Source of the DNA: Sediminibacterium sp.
GTDB lineage: Bacteria; Bacteroidota; Bacteroidia; Chitinophagales; Chitinophagaceae
Reading direction: 5' to 3'
Assembly (NCBI GenBank): GCA_016786865.1
Contig: JAEUVE010000024.1
Location: 41,156 to 105,155, forward strand
Length of the DNA stretch: 64,000 nt
The notes beneath the pieces were generated by a model. That model ran no database searches. It was not told where the DNA came from and was given only the letters and a program-made list of their open reading frames with translations. Within the stretch, counting starts at the first letter, position 1, and each line of letters begins with the position of its first letter. The position numbers and the translations under genes were made by a program. Positions 27,167 through 36,605 of this stretch are shown here, piece by piece.

Positions 27167-27994
27167 ATGGTGGTTTTCCCCAACTGCAAGATCAATCTTG
27201 GATTGCACATCACCGGCAAACGACCGGATGGTTACCACGAACTGGAAACCGTTTTCTATCCGGTACAGTTAAGGGATGCACTTGAAATTGTACATGCAAC
27301 AACAGAGGAACCGGAAGATATCCGGTTTACCACTTCGGGCTTATCCATTCCCGGGAATAGTGCCTCCAATCTTTGTGTAAAAGCATATCAGCTTCTCAAA
27401 AAAGATTTTCCTGAACTGCCTCCCATTCAGATGCACCTGCACAAAGTAATTCCGATGGGAGCCGGATTGGGGGGAGGTAGTTCAGACGGCGCTTTTGCCT
27501 TAAAACTATTGAACGAAAAATTTCAGCTGCAACTGAACCAGGATCAGCTGATACATTACGCGGCTCAACTGGGCAGCGATTGTCCGTTCTTTATCCTCAA
27601 CCGTCCCTGCTACGGAACAGGCAGAGGAGAAATACTGGAGCCGATTGAACTGAACCTGTCTGGCCATCGGTTTGTACTGATACACCCGGGTATTCATGTT
27701 AGCACCAAATGGGCTTTTGAACAACTAACCCCAGCCAAAGCACCACGACCCATTACCGAAATCCTGCAACAATCTCTTTCCGAATGGAAGAGGGAGCTCG
27801 TAAACGATTTTGAAGCGCCGATTCTCCGAGCCTATCCTGAAATTGCATCCATTAAGCGGGCTTTGTACGACGACGGAGCCGTTTATGCCAGCATGAGCGG
27901 AAGCGGCAGTACCGTATTTGGTATTTATGCTCCCGGCCAGGCTATTGGCATTCAGGAAAAAATCAGCCATCCCTGTCAGGTAGCAGAAGGCTGA
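27167..27994 (+). CDS. ispE: 4-diphosphocytidyl-2-C-methyl-D-erythritol kinase
   Basis: 275 residues, GHMP kinase fold. The start NCKINLGLHITGKRPDGYHELETVF is diagnostic of IspE; the ATP loop is PMGAGLGGGSSDGA; the third motif is MSGSGSTVFG. It carries out the ATP-dependent step of the methylerythritol phosphate isoprenoid route. It lies 1 bp after the nuclease gene, so co-translation is likely. Confidence 0.96.
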   Translation: MVVFPNCKINLGLHITGKRPDGYHELETVFYPVQLRDALEIVHATTEEPEDIRFTTSGLSIPGNSASNLCVKAYQLLKKDFPELPPIQMHLHKVIPMGAGLGGGSSDGAFALKLLNEKFQLQLNQDQLIHYAAQLGSDCPFFILNRPCYGTGRGEILEPIELNLSGHRFVLIHPGIHVSTKWAFEQLTPAKAPRPITEILQQSLSEWKRELVNDFEAPILRAYPEIASIKRALYDDGAVYASMSGSGSTVFGIYAPGQAIGIQEKISHPCQVAEG

Positions 27995-28075
27995 GAAATC
28001 AATATTTAACAAAATTCAACATAATAGCTATTTAATTAAAAGCTGTTTAAAAAAATAGCCTGCTATTACAGAATA

Positions 28076-28107
28076 TTTGTTATTACTGCCGAATTATTGT
28101 ATTTTGG
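28076..28107 (+). promoter_or_regulatory. Candidate gltB promoter (TTTG / TATTTTGG)
   Basis: TTTG at 28076-28079 and TATTTTGG at 28100-28107 (7 of 8 to TAnnTTTG) are 20 bp apart. They stand 48 bp before the gltB start in an AT-rich 160-bp gap. Confidence 0.5.
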
Positions 28108-28154
28108 TCAAGATTGCCTGCCAAATTTATTTTGATCACCCTTAATTCGGTTCT

Positions 28155-31100
28155 ATGTTCAAATCCCGTACAAATGGCGGCATGTACAACCCTGCGTTCG
28201 AACACGACGCCTGTGGCATTGGCTTTGTTGCCAATATAAAAGGCCACAAATCTCACCAACACATCACAGATGCGTTGACCGTGCTGGAGAATATGGAACA
28301 CCGCGGCGCCTGTGGTTGCGAACACAACACCGGTGATGGCGCCGGTATCCTGTTCCAGATTCCGCACGAATTTTTTTTCGATGAATGCATTCAGCTGGGC
28401 GTACACCTTCCGGAGTCCGGCAGGTATGGCGTGGGAATGATTTTTTTCCCAAAATCCATCGGCCTGCGCGAAGAATGCAGAGACATTTTTAACAGGGCAG
28501 CCGAAAAACTGGGACTGGATATTCTGGCTTACCGGAAAGTACCGGTAAACAAAACCGATATAGGAACAACGGCCTTATCCGTTGAACCCTGCATGGAACA
28601 GGTATTCATTACCTGCCCGGATTCCATCAGTAATACAGACGATTTTGAACGCAAACTGTTTATCCTGCGCAACTACGCATCGCATACGATTGAAAACAGT
28701 ACCCGCAAAGACGACGTGGGGTTTTATATAGCATCGCTTTCCGCACGCACCATCATATACAAAGGACAACTCACCAGCCTGCAGGTGCGGAATTATTTTC
28801 CCGACCTCAACGATAAAAGAGTGGTGAGCGCATTCGGACTGGTGCACTCCCGTTTTGCAACCAACACCTTCCCTTCCTGGAAACTGGCCCAGCCATTTCG
28901 CTACATGGCACACAACGGCGAAATCAACACCCTGCAGGGAAACCTGAACTGGCTGCGTTCCAGCGAAACCGGTTTCAGCACACCTTATTTCAGCAAGGAA
29001 GAACTGGAAATGATTTTGCCGATTGTAACCGGAGGACAGTCCGACTCAGCCTGTCTGGATAATATGATCGAACTGCTGACCCTCACCGGAAGATCCTTAC
29101 CGCATGTAATGATGATGCTGATACCTGAAGCATGGGATGGCAACGAAGACATGGATCCTGTTAAGAAAGCATTTTACGAGTACCATGCATGCATGATGGA
29201 ACCCTGGGATGGCCCGGCGTCCATCTCTTTTACAGACGGACGCATGATTGGCGCCACCCTGGACCGCAACGGACTCCGCCCCTCCCGCTACACCGTTACA
29301 CACGACGACCGGGTAATTATGGCATCCGAAACCGGTGTATTGCCCATTGATCCGGCCAATGTAAAAGAGAAGGGCCGGCTGGAGCCCGGTAAAATGTTTG
29401 TGGTAGATATTGCACAGGGACGCATCATCAGCGACGAAGAATTGAAGCAAAGCATCTGCTCACAAAAGCCTTATGCCGACTGGCTGAACAAATACAAAAT
29501 CCGCCTGGAAGAGCTGCCCGAACCAAGGGTCATGTTCACCCATTTGGAACATGATCAGGTTTTCAAATACCAGAAAGTGTTTGGCTACTCCACCGAAGAC
29601 CTCGATACCATTATTGCACCAATGGCCATCGACGGCAAGGAACCCATTGGATCCATGGGCAATGACGCACCGCTCGCTGTGCTGAGCGATCAGCCACAAC
29701 ACCTGAGCGCCTATTTTAAACAACTGTTTGCACAGGTAACCAATCCACCAATCGATCCCATCCGGGAACGCATGGTGATGTCGCTGGCAACTTTTGCAGG
29801 AAGCAATGGTAACCTGCTCGTCGAAGACCCGATGGCCTGTCATAGTGTAGCATTGAAGCATCCGATACTAAACAATTACGATCTGGAAAAAATCAGAAGC
29901 ATCGACACCGGTGTATTTCAGGCCAAAACACTGCAAACCTATTTCAGGGCAAGTGGCAAACCAGGCGCCTTAAAAGCAGGACTGGAAAGGCTTTGCCGGT
30001 ACGCAGTAGATGCGGTACAGGATGGATTTGAAGTCATTATTTTATCTGACCGTGCCATCGATTCCGATCACGCCCCCATCCCTTCACTGCTTGCAACAGC
30101 AGCAGTGCATCATCACCTGATCAAAAAAGGATTGCGCGGACAGGTGGGCCTGATTGTAGAAGCAGGGGATGTTTGGGAAGTACATCATTTTGCCTGTTTG
30201 GTTGGTTTTGGCGCAACCGCCATCAATCCTTACCTGGCACTGTCTTCTATCCGCGACATGAAGCTGTCCGGAAAAATACAGACCAGCCTGGATGCAGACC
30301 AACTGAAAAAGAATTACATCAAAGCAGTCAACGAAGGGCTGCTGAAAGTATTCTCCAAAATGGGTATCTCCACCTTCCAGTCTTATCAGGGCGCACAGAT
30401 ATTCGAAATCATCGGCATCAACAAAGCAGTGGTAGACACGTACTTTACCGGAGCCACTTCCCGCATTGAAGGAATGGGACTGGATGAAATTGCCCGGGAA
30501 ACCCTCACCAAACATTTCTTCTCTTTCAGCAGTAAAGAAAGACCGGTGGATCGTTTGCCGGTGGGCGGCGTATACCAGTGGAAAAGAAAGGGAGAATTCC
30601 ACTTATTCAATCCACAGACCATCCACCTGTTGCAGGACGCTACCCGCAAAAACGATTATGCTACTTATAAGAAATATGCCAACCTCATCAACGACCAGAG
30701 CCGGCATGCCTGCACACTCAGAAGCCAGTTTGAATTGGTGAAAAACAGGCCGTCTATTTCGATAGACGAAGTTGAGCCTGCAGAAAAAATTTACAAACGT
30801 TTTGCCACTGGTGCCATGTCTTTTGGTTCCGTATCCTGGGAAGCGCATACCACACTGGCCATTGCCATGAACAGACTGGGCGGCAAGAGCAATACAGGAG
30901 AAGGAGGCGAAGACGAAATCCGTTATACCCCTTTACCTAACGGAGACTCCATGCGATCGGCCATTAAGCAGGTTGCGTCTGCAAGATTTGGCGTTACTGC
31001 ATTATACCTTACCGAAGCCGACGAGTTGCAAATCAAAATGGCACAAGGCGCCAAGCCCGGAGAAGGCGGACAATTGCCTGGCCATAAAGTGGATGAGTGG

Positions 31101-32678
31101 ATTGGTAAAACAAGACACGCCACACCGGGTGTTGGTCTGATTTCTCCACCGCCACACCACGATATTTATTCCATCGAAGACCTGGCACAACTGATCTTTG
31201 ATCTAAAAAACGCAAACCGCGCAGCCAGAATCAATGTAAAACTAGTATCAAAGGCAGGCGTTGGAACCATTGCAGCGGGTGTAGCAAAAGCAAAGGCAGA
31301 TGTAGTATTGATTGCCGGTCACGACGGAGGTACCGGCGCATCCCCCATCAGCTCCATCAAACATGCCGGTATGCCCTGGGAACTGGGACTTGCAGAAGCA
31401 CACCAGACCCTGGTGAAAAACAAACTCAGGAGCCGCGTAGTAGTTCAGGCAGACGGACAAATGAAAACAGGCCGCGATATTGCCATTGCCGCCCTGCTCG
31501 GTGCGGAGGAATGGGGTGTAGCTACTGCCGCATTAATTGTGGAAGGTTGCATCATGATGCGCAAATGCCACCTCAATACCTGTCCTGTAGGAGTAGCTAC
31601 CCAGGACGAAACCCTGCGAAAAAGATTCACAGGCAACCCGGACCATGTAGTGAACTTCTTTAAATTCATCACCCATGAATTGCGCGAAATCATGGCAGAA
31701 CTGGGCTTTAGAACAGTCAATGAAATGATTGGTCAAACAGACTGTTTGCAACAAAGAGAAAATGTGGACCACTGGAAATACAAAAATCTCGACCTGTCTG
31801 CTGTACTCTATAAAGAACCCGGCTCTTTATACACCGGTTTATACCGTCAGGAAGAACAGGACCATGGTTTACAAAATGTACTGGACTGGCAGCTGCTGCA
31901 AATAGCCCAAAAAGCTATTCAGCACAAAGAGAAAGTAAGTGCTACTTTTCCCATTAAAAACACCGACCGAACAGCAGGCACTATTGTTTCGAACGAAATT
32001 ACCAAGCAATACAAAAGCGAGGGCCTTCCGGAAAACACCATTCATTTCCGTTTCAACGGAACTGCGGGTCAGAGTTTTGGCGCATTCAACACCAGGGGGA
32101 TGACCATGGAATTGGAAGGTGATGCCAATGATTATTTTGGTAAAGGATTAAGCGGCGCCAAACTGATTGTGTATCCATCTGCACTGGCAACTTTTGCACC
32201 GGAAGAAAACAGCATTATCGGAAACGTAGCGCTTTACGGAGCAACCTCCGGAGAAGCATATATCCGCGGAAAGGCAGGTGAACGTTTTGCAGTTCGGAAT
32301 TCCGGCGCAAGTGTAGTAGCAGAAGGCATCGGCGCACATGGTTGCGAATACATGACCGGGGGAACAGCCGTAATCCTGGGCAGTACAGGAAAAAACTTTG
32401 CAGCAGGCATGAGCGGCGGAATTGCCTATATCTACGATATCCATGGCAACTTTGCAGACAACTGCAATACCGAGATGGTAGACCTTGATCCTATGAATGA
32501 AGAAGACGCCGCTGTAGTTCAGTCGATGATCAGGAAGCACCATCTATATACCAACAGTACGGTTGCAGGGTTTATTCTGAGTGATTTTGAAAACCAGCGC
32601 AAAAATTTCGTGAAAGTATTTCCCAAAGATTATAAAAAAGCGCTGGAGAAAAGAAAAACCGTGCTTGCAAAGAACTAG
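28155..32678 (+). CDS. gltB: Glutamate synthase large subunit
   Basis: 1507 residues, full length. The class II glutamine amidotransferase nucleophile is Cys20 (EHDACGIGF) after a short propeptide. The central domain and FMN-binding synthase domain follow (SNTGEGGEDE, GAKPGEGGQLPGHK, LIAGHDGGTGASP); the 3Fe-4S cysteines are in CIMMRKCHLNTCPVG; the C-terminal GXGXG beta-helix is present (GEAYIRGKAGERF). With GltD it makes two glutamates from glutamine and 2-oxoglutarate. It is followed 37 bp later by gltD, then the ammonium transporter gene. Confidence 0.98.
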   Translation: MFKSRTNGGMYNPAFEHDACGIGFVANIKGHKSHQHITDALTVLENMEHRGACGCEHNTGDGAGILFQIPHEFFFDECIQLGVHLPESGRYGVGMIFFPKSIGLREECRDIFNRAAEKLGLDILAYRKVPVNKTDIGTTALSVEPCMEQVFITCPDSISNTDDFERKLFILRNYASHTIENSTRKDDVGFYIASLSARTIIYKGQLTSLQVRNYFPDLNDKRVVSAFGLVHSRFATNTFPSWKLAQPFRYMAHNGEINTLQGNLNWLRSSETGFSTPYFSKEELEMILPIVTGGQSDSACLDNMIELLTLTGRSLPHVMMMLIPEAWDGNEDMDPVKKAFYEYHACMMEPWDGPASISFTDGRMIGATLDRNGLRPSRYTVTHDDRVIMASETGVLPIDPANVKEKGRLEPGKMFVVDIAQGRIISDEELKQSICSQKPYADWLNKYKIRLEELPEPRVMFTHLEHDQVFKYQKVFGYSTEDLDTIIAPMAIDGKEPIGSMGNDAPLAVLSDQPQHLSAYFKQLFAQVTNPPIDPIRERMVMSLATFAGSNGNLLVEDPMACHSVALKHPILNNYDLEKIRSIDTGVFQAKTLQTYFRASGKPGALKAGLERLCRYAVDAVQDGFEVIILSDRAIDSDHAPIPSLLATAAVHHHLIKKGLRGQVGLIVEAGDVWEVHHFACLVGFGATAINPYLALSSIRDMKLSGKIQTSLDADQLKKNYIKAVNEGLLKVFSKMGISTFQSYQGAQIFEIIGINKAVVDTYFTGATSRIEGMGLDEIARETLTKHFFSFSSKERPVDRLPVGGVYQWKRKGEFHLFNPQTIHLLQDATRKNDYATYKKYANLINDQSRHACTLRSQFELVKNRPSISIDEVEPAEKIYKRFATGAMSFGSVSWEAHTTLAIAMNRLGGKSNTGEGGEDEIRYTPLPNGDSMRSAIKQVASARFGVTALYLTEADELQIKMAQGAKPGEGGQLPGHKVDEWIGKTRHATPGVGLISPPPHHDIYSIEDLAQLIFDLKNANRAARINVKLVSKAGVGTIAAGVAKAKADVVLIAGHDGGTGASPISSIKHAGMPWELGLAEAHQTLVKNKLRSRVVVQADGQMKTGRDIAIAALLGAEEWGVATAALIVEGCIMMRKCHLNTCPVGVATQDETLRKRFTGNPDHVVNFFKFITHELREIMAELGFRTVNEMIGQTDCLQQRENVDHWKYKNLDLSAVLYKEPGSLYTGLYRQEEQDHGLQNVLDWQLLQIAQKAIQHKEKVSATFPIKNTDRTAGTIVSNEITKQYKSEGLPENTIHFRFNGTAGQSFGAFNTRGMTMELEGDANDYFGKGLSGAKLIVYPSALATFAPEENSIIGNVALYGATSGEAYIRGKAGERFAVRNSGASVVAEGIGAHGCEYMTGGTAVILGSTGKNFAAGMSGGIAYIYDIHGNFADNCNTEMVDLDPMNEEDAAVVQSMIRKHHLYTNSTVAGFILSDFENQRKNFVKVFPKDYKKALEKRKTVLAKN

Positions 32679-32715
32679 CCAATCACCACATTGTTTCATC
32701 GCAACAAATAATAAC

Positions 32716-34188
32716 ATGGGCAAACCAACAGGATTTTTAGAATTCACCCGGGAACTTCCTGGCAAAAGACCACCTGCAGAAAGAGTGAAGGACTATCAGG
32801 AATTTGTAGAACGGCTGGACGATACCAAACTAAACCAGCAGGCAGCCAGGTGCATGAACTGCGGCGTTCCGTTTTGCCACAACGGATGTCCGCTTGGAAA
32901 TATCATACCTGAGTTCAACGATGCTGTATACCGCAAGAGCTGGGCGGAAGCTTATGAAATATTATCTGCCACCAATAATTTCCCTGAATTTACCGGAAGA
33001 ATCTGTCCTGCCCCTTGCGAAAGTGCTTGTGTGCTGGGTATCAACCAACCACCGGTAACCATTGAGGAAATTGAAAAACACATCATCGAAATTGCATTTG
33101 AAAAAGGCTTTGTACAACCCAAAAAACCGCATCTCCGTTCGGGGAAAAAAGTGGCAGTGATTGGCTCCGGCCCTTCGGGCCTGGCTGCGGCAGCTCAATT
33201 AAATTATGCCGGCCACCTGGTAACCGTATTTGAAAGAGACGATGCAGCAGGAGGATTATTGCGGTACGGCATTCCTGACTTCAAGCTGGAAAAATGGGTG
33301 ATCGACAGAAGAGTAAAACTAATGGAGGAGGAAGGCATTGCATTTAAGTACAACACCAATGTAGGTGTAGACATTTCTATCAACAACTTACTGCGCGAAT
33401 ACAGCGCCATTGTATTGGCAGGCGGCTCCACCATCCCCAGAGATCTGGCAGTAGAAGGGCGAGCCTTAAAAGGTGTGCATTTTGCCATGGAATTCCTAAA
33501 ACAGCAAAACAAAAGAGTGGGCAACAGGCCCTTCACGGAAGAACCAATACTGGCTACCGGGAAACACGTGGTGGTGATCGGTGGTGGAGATACCGGAAGC
33601 GACTGCGTAGGCACTTCTAACAGGCAGGGAGCAGCTAGTGTTACCCAGTTCGAGCTGATGCCCAAACCACCGGAGCAAAGAACCCCTGATATGCCCTGGC
33701 CACAATATCCCATGCTGCTAAAAACAACCACTTCGCACGAAGAAGGTGCCAACAGGCAATGGGCAGTTGCCACCAAACAGTTTATCGGAAATGAAAAAGG
33801 AGAATTGGAAGAACTCCTTATTGTAGACCTGGAATGGAAGATCGGAGCAGATGGCAGGGCCGCAGGATTTGAAGAAATCAAAGGAAGTGAAAGAAGGATT
33901 CCCTGCAACCTGGCTTTTCTGGCAATGGGCTTCCTGCACCCTCAGCACGAAGGACTGGTGCAACAGATGGAGGTAGAACTGGATGAAAGAGGAAATGTAC
34001 GTGCTTCAGAAAAAAACTACCAAACCAATATTCAAAAGGTTTTTACGGCCGGAGATATGCGACGCGGACAATCACTGGTAGTATGGGCCATCAGCGAAGG
34101 GCGGGAATGTGCCCGTAAGGTTGATGAGTATTTAATGGGTTCATCGGTTCTGGAATCCAAGGATCAAAGCTGCCTTGCAAATATTTAA
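32716..34188 (+). CDS. gltD: Glutamate synthase small subunit
   Basis: 490 residues from the ATG at 32716 (MGKPTGFLEFTRELPG); the longer frame from 32665 reads through the intergenic gap. The N-terminal Fe-S domain has CMNCGVPFCHNGCPLGN and CPAPCESACVLG; the FAD loop is GSGPSGLAAA, the NADPH loop GGGDTGSDC, and the C-terminal FAD segment TAGDMRRGQSLVV. It supplies electrons to GltB. A terminator follows. Confidence 0.97.
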   Translation: MGKPTGFLEFTRELPGKRPPAERVKDYQEFVERLDDTKLNQQAARCMNCGVPFCHNGCPLGNIIPEFNDAVYRKSWAEAYEILSATNNFPEFTGRICPAPCESACVLGINQPPVTIEEIEKHIIEIAFEKGFVQPKKPHLRSGKKVAVIGSGPSGLAAAAQLNYAGHLVTVFERDDAAGGLLRYGIPDFKLEKWVIDRRVKLMEEEGIAFKYNTNVGVDISINNLLREYSAIVLAGGSTIPRDLAVEGRALKGVHFAMEFLKQQNKRVGNRPFTEEPILATGKHVVVIGGGDTGSDCVGTSNRQGAASVTQFELMPKPPEQRTPDMPWPQYPMLLKTTTSHEEGANRQWAVATKQFIGNEKGELEELLIVDLEWKIGADGRAAGFEEIKGSERRIPCNLAFLAMGFLHPQHEGLVQQMEVELDERGNVRASEKNYQTNIQKVFTAGDMRRGQSLVVWAISEGRECARKVDEYLMGSSVLESKDQSCLANI

Positions 34189-34214
34189 TTAAATTTTAAT
34201 AATTTTTTATACAG

Positions 34215-34244
34215 GCTCGTCCATCTATCGGACGAGCTTTTTTT
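34215..34244 (+). terminator. Intrinsic terminator after gltBD
   Basis: An 8-bp stem (GCTCGTCC with GGACGAGC, 7-base loop) is followed by seven T. It separates gltBD from amt. Confidence 0.9.
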
Positions 34245-34402
34245 ATTCATTATCAGTTTAATTAAACATTTAAATACGATTTAATAGGCCCATAAATTTA
34301 AATGCATTTAATTTAAATATGTTTATTAAAATTAAATCAATTAATAAAATCAATAAATTAGCGAAAATAATTACAAATTATATTAAATAATAATATTTAG
34401 AC
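34245..34402 (+). promoter_or_regulatory. Very AT-rich leader/promoter region of amt
   Basis: 158 bp with very few G or C and many short TTAAAT/ATTTAA repeats, including the palindrome TTAAATGCATTTAA around 34300. I see no strong TAnnTTTG box. Given the neighbours (gltBD, amt) nitrogen control is plausible but not shown. Confidence 0.4.
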
Positions 34403-35749
34403 ATGTCCAAATCCAGCAGCCGTAAACTGGCACCTTTTATCGTATTAATGCTGATGGCCATCGCCGCCATTTTTGTCCCCTCCTCCCCGGCCAATACCAA
34501 TCAGGCAAACTACAACGCTGCTGATATTGCCTGGATCATCGTTGCCACTGCACTGGTATTTTTAATGACGCCCGGGCTGGCTTTCTTTTATGGGGGCATG
34601 GTGCACCGCAAAAACGTAATTTCTACAATGATCAAGAGCGTGGTAGCTGCAGGAATAGTGAGCATTCTTTGGGTAGTGGTGGGATACAGCCTTTGCTTCG
34701 GAACCAGCATTGGCGGATTCATTGGCAACCCAATGACCCACCTGTTTTTCAAAGGTGTACATTCCGGAGCACCCTGGAGCCTGGCGCCATCTATTCCGCT
34801 GATGCTTTTTGCCCTGTTTCAACTCATGTTTGCGATCATTACTCCCGGACTGGTAGTGGGAGCGGTTGCAGAAAGAATCCGTTTCCGGGCCTATACCCTT
34901 TTCATAGTACTGTTCAGTTTACTGGTTTACGCTCCAATTGCTCATTGGACCTGGCATCCGGAAGGATTTCTGTTTAAAAAGGGGGCGCTGGATTTTGCCG
35001 GAGGCAGCGTGGTGCATATTTCAGCGGGTTGTGCAGCGCTGGCGGGCGCCATAGTGCTAAAACCCAGGCAAACACACCTGGAGCAGCGGGAAATTCCACC
35101 AGCCAATATTCCATATGTACTGATTGGTACCAGCCTGCTCTGGTTTGGCTGGTTCGGATTCAACGCAGGCTCTGCACTGGGGGCCAACGGGCTGGCAGTA
35201 TCTGCATTTGCCGCTACCAATGTTTCAGCAGCCGCAGGTGGATTATCGTGGATGTTTTTTGATGTAATTCGCGGAAGAAAGCCTTCTGTGCTGGGTTTCT
35301 GCATTGGTGCAGTTGTTGGCCTTGTGGCCATCACACCCGGTGCCGGATTTATAGCAGTACCCCAAAGTATTTTCATAGGATTTGTTGCCGCCATCATTTC
35401 CAATATTTCGGTATACTACAAAAGCAAATCCAGCCTCGATGATGCACTCGATGTATTTCCCTGCCATGGCGTAGGTGGAATAATAGGTTTGTTACTGACG
35501 GGCATTTTTGCCACCAAAACGGTCAATAGCGCAGGTGCAGACGGATTACTCTATGGCAATACTGCTTTCTTTTTTACGCAGGTGAAAGCCCTGGTGATTG
35601 TGGTCAGCTACAGTTTTGTGGTATCGTTCGGCATTTTCAAATTCATCGACCTGATTCTTCCACTTCGGGTAACATCCGAAGAGGAAGCCATTGGCCTGGA
35701 CGCAACACAGCACAACGAGAAATATGGCCGAACACCTCAACTTGCATAA
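34403..35749 (+). CDS. amt: Ammonium transporter
   Basis: 448 residues with a first hydrophobic segment that may be a signal peptide, then the Amt core of about 11 membrane helices: WIIVATALVFLMTPGLAFFYGGM, the pore segments HWTWHPEGFLFKKGALDFAGG and GGSVVHISAG with the first pore His, WFGWFGFNAGSA, and PCHGVGGIIGLLLTGIFA with the second pore His. It carries ammonium for GltBD/GlnA assimilation. No glnB (PII) gene is beside it, unlike most bacterial amt loci. Confidence 0.97.
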   Translation: MSKSSSRKLAPFIVLMLMAIAAIFVPSSPANTNQANYNAADIAWIIVATALVFLMTPGLAFFYGGMVHRKNVISTMIKSVVAAGIVSILWVVVGYSLCFGTSIGGFIGNPMTHLFFKGVHSGAPWSLAPSIPLMLFALFQLMFAIITPGLVVGAVAERIRFRAYTLFIVLFSLLVYAPIAHWTWHPEGFLFKKGALDFAGGSVVHISAGCAALAGAIVLKPRQTHLEQREIPPANIPYVLIGTSLLWFGWFGFNAGSALGANGLAVSAFAATNVSAAAGGLSWMFFDVIRGRKPSVLGFCIGAVVGLVAITPGAGFIAVPQSIFIGFVAAIISNISVYYKSKSSLDDALDVFPCHGVGGIIGLLLTGIFATKTVNSAGADGLLYGNTAFFFTQVKALVIVVSYSFVVSFGIFKFIDLILPLRVTSEEEAIGLDATQHNEKYGRTPQLA

Positions 35750-35810
35750 GTTACCCGGAACAGGGTCGTTATTTGGGTAAGCAATGAACTTTTTATACCT
35801 TGATTCCTGA

Positions 35811-36569
35811 ATGAGGTACGTTATAAAAGTTCTGCAGTTTTGCTATTCCATCTATTGCCTGATCAGCTTTATTGCTGTGATGCTTTGCATATTTCCTTTT
35901 GTACTGCTGTCGCTGCCGTTTGGAAAAGTGAAAGGCGGGAATATGATTTATCGGCTCTGTACGATCTGGGGCCGGACCTGGTATCTGCTGATCGGCATGG
36001 TACACGGAGAAATTTATGAGGCGCCCCACAACCGAAACAAACAATACATATTTGTAGCCAACCATATCTCTTACATGGATATACCACCCATCGTTACCGG
36101 TGTGCACCAGCCCATCCGTGCATTGGGTAAGGCGGAAATGGTACATGTACCCATATTTGGATGGATCTACCGGGCTGCAGTTATATTGGTAGACCGCAGC
36201 AATGCAACCGCCAGGGCAAGGAGTATCCGGGCACTAAAAGCAGTACTCAACAGAGGTATCTCCATTTTTATTTTTCCCGAGGGAACCTTCAACTACAGCA
36301 AGAAGCCCCTGAAACATTTTTATGATGGTGCTTTTCGTATTGCGATTGAAACCCAGACCCCCATCAAACCCATCCTGTTCATAGACACCCTGAAAAGAAT
36401 GCATCACCGCAGCCTTTTTGAATTAACCCCCGGACTCAACAGGGTGGTTTACCTGGAAGAGGTTCCGGTAGCAGGGCTTACCAAAGAAGACCTGCCCGCA
36501 CTAAAACAAAGGGTATACGACATGATGGAGCAGGGACTGCAACGTTATATCGAATATCCCGAGGCATAA
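35811..36569 (+). CDS. plsC: 1-acyl-sn-glycerol-3-phosphate acyltransferase (PlsC-like)
   Basis: 252 residues. Two N-terminal hydrophobic segments anchor it to the inner membrane. Acyltransferase motifs: NHISYMDIP (HX4D), GWIYRAAVILVDRSN, FPEGTFN, and PIKPILF. It acylates lysophosphatidate in phospholipid synthesis, or a related acceptor. It lies between amt and priA (gaps 61 and 36 bp). Confidence 0.92.
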   Translation: MRYVIKVLQFCYSIYCLISFIAVMLCIFPFVLLSLPFGKVKGGNMIYRLCTIWGRTWYLLIGMVHGEIYEAPHNRNKQYIFVANHISYMDIPPIVTGVHQPIRALGKAEMVHVPIFGWIYRAAVILVDRSNATARARSIRALKAVLNRGISIFIFPEGTFNYSKKPLKHFYDGAFRIAIETQTPIKPILFIDTLKRMHHRSLFELTPGLNRVVYLEEVPVAGLTKEDLPALKQRVYDMMEQGLQRYIEYPEA

Positions 36570-36605
36570 CTGTATTTTTGAAACATTTATTACAAACACG
36601 ATTCC

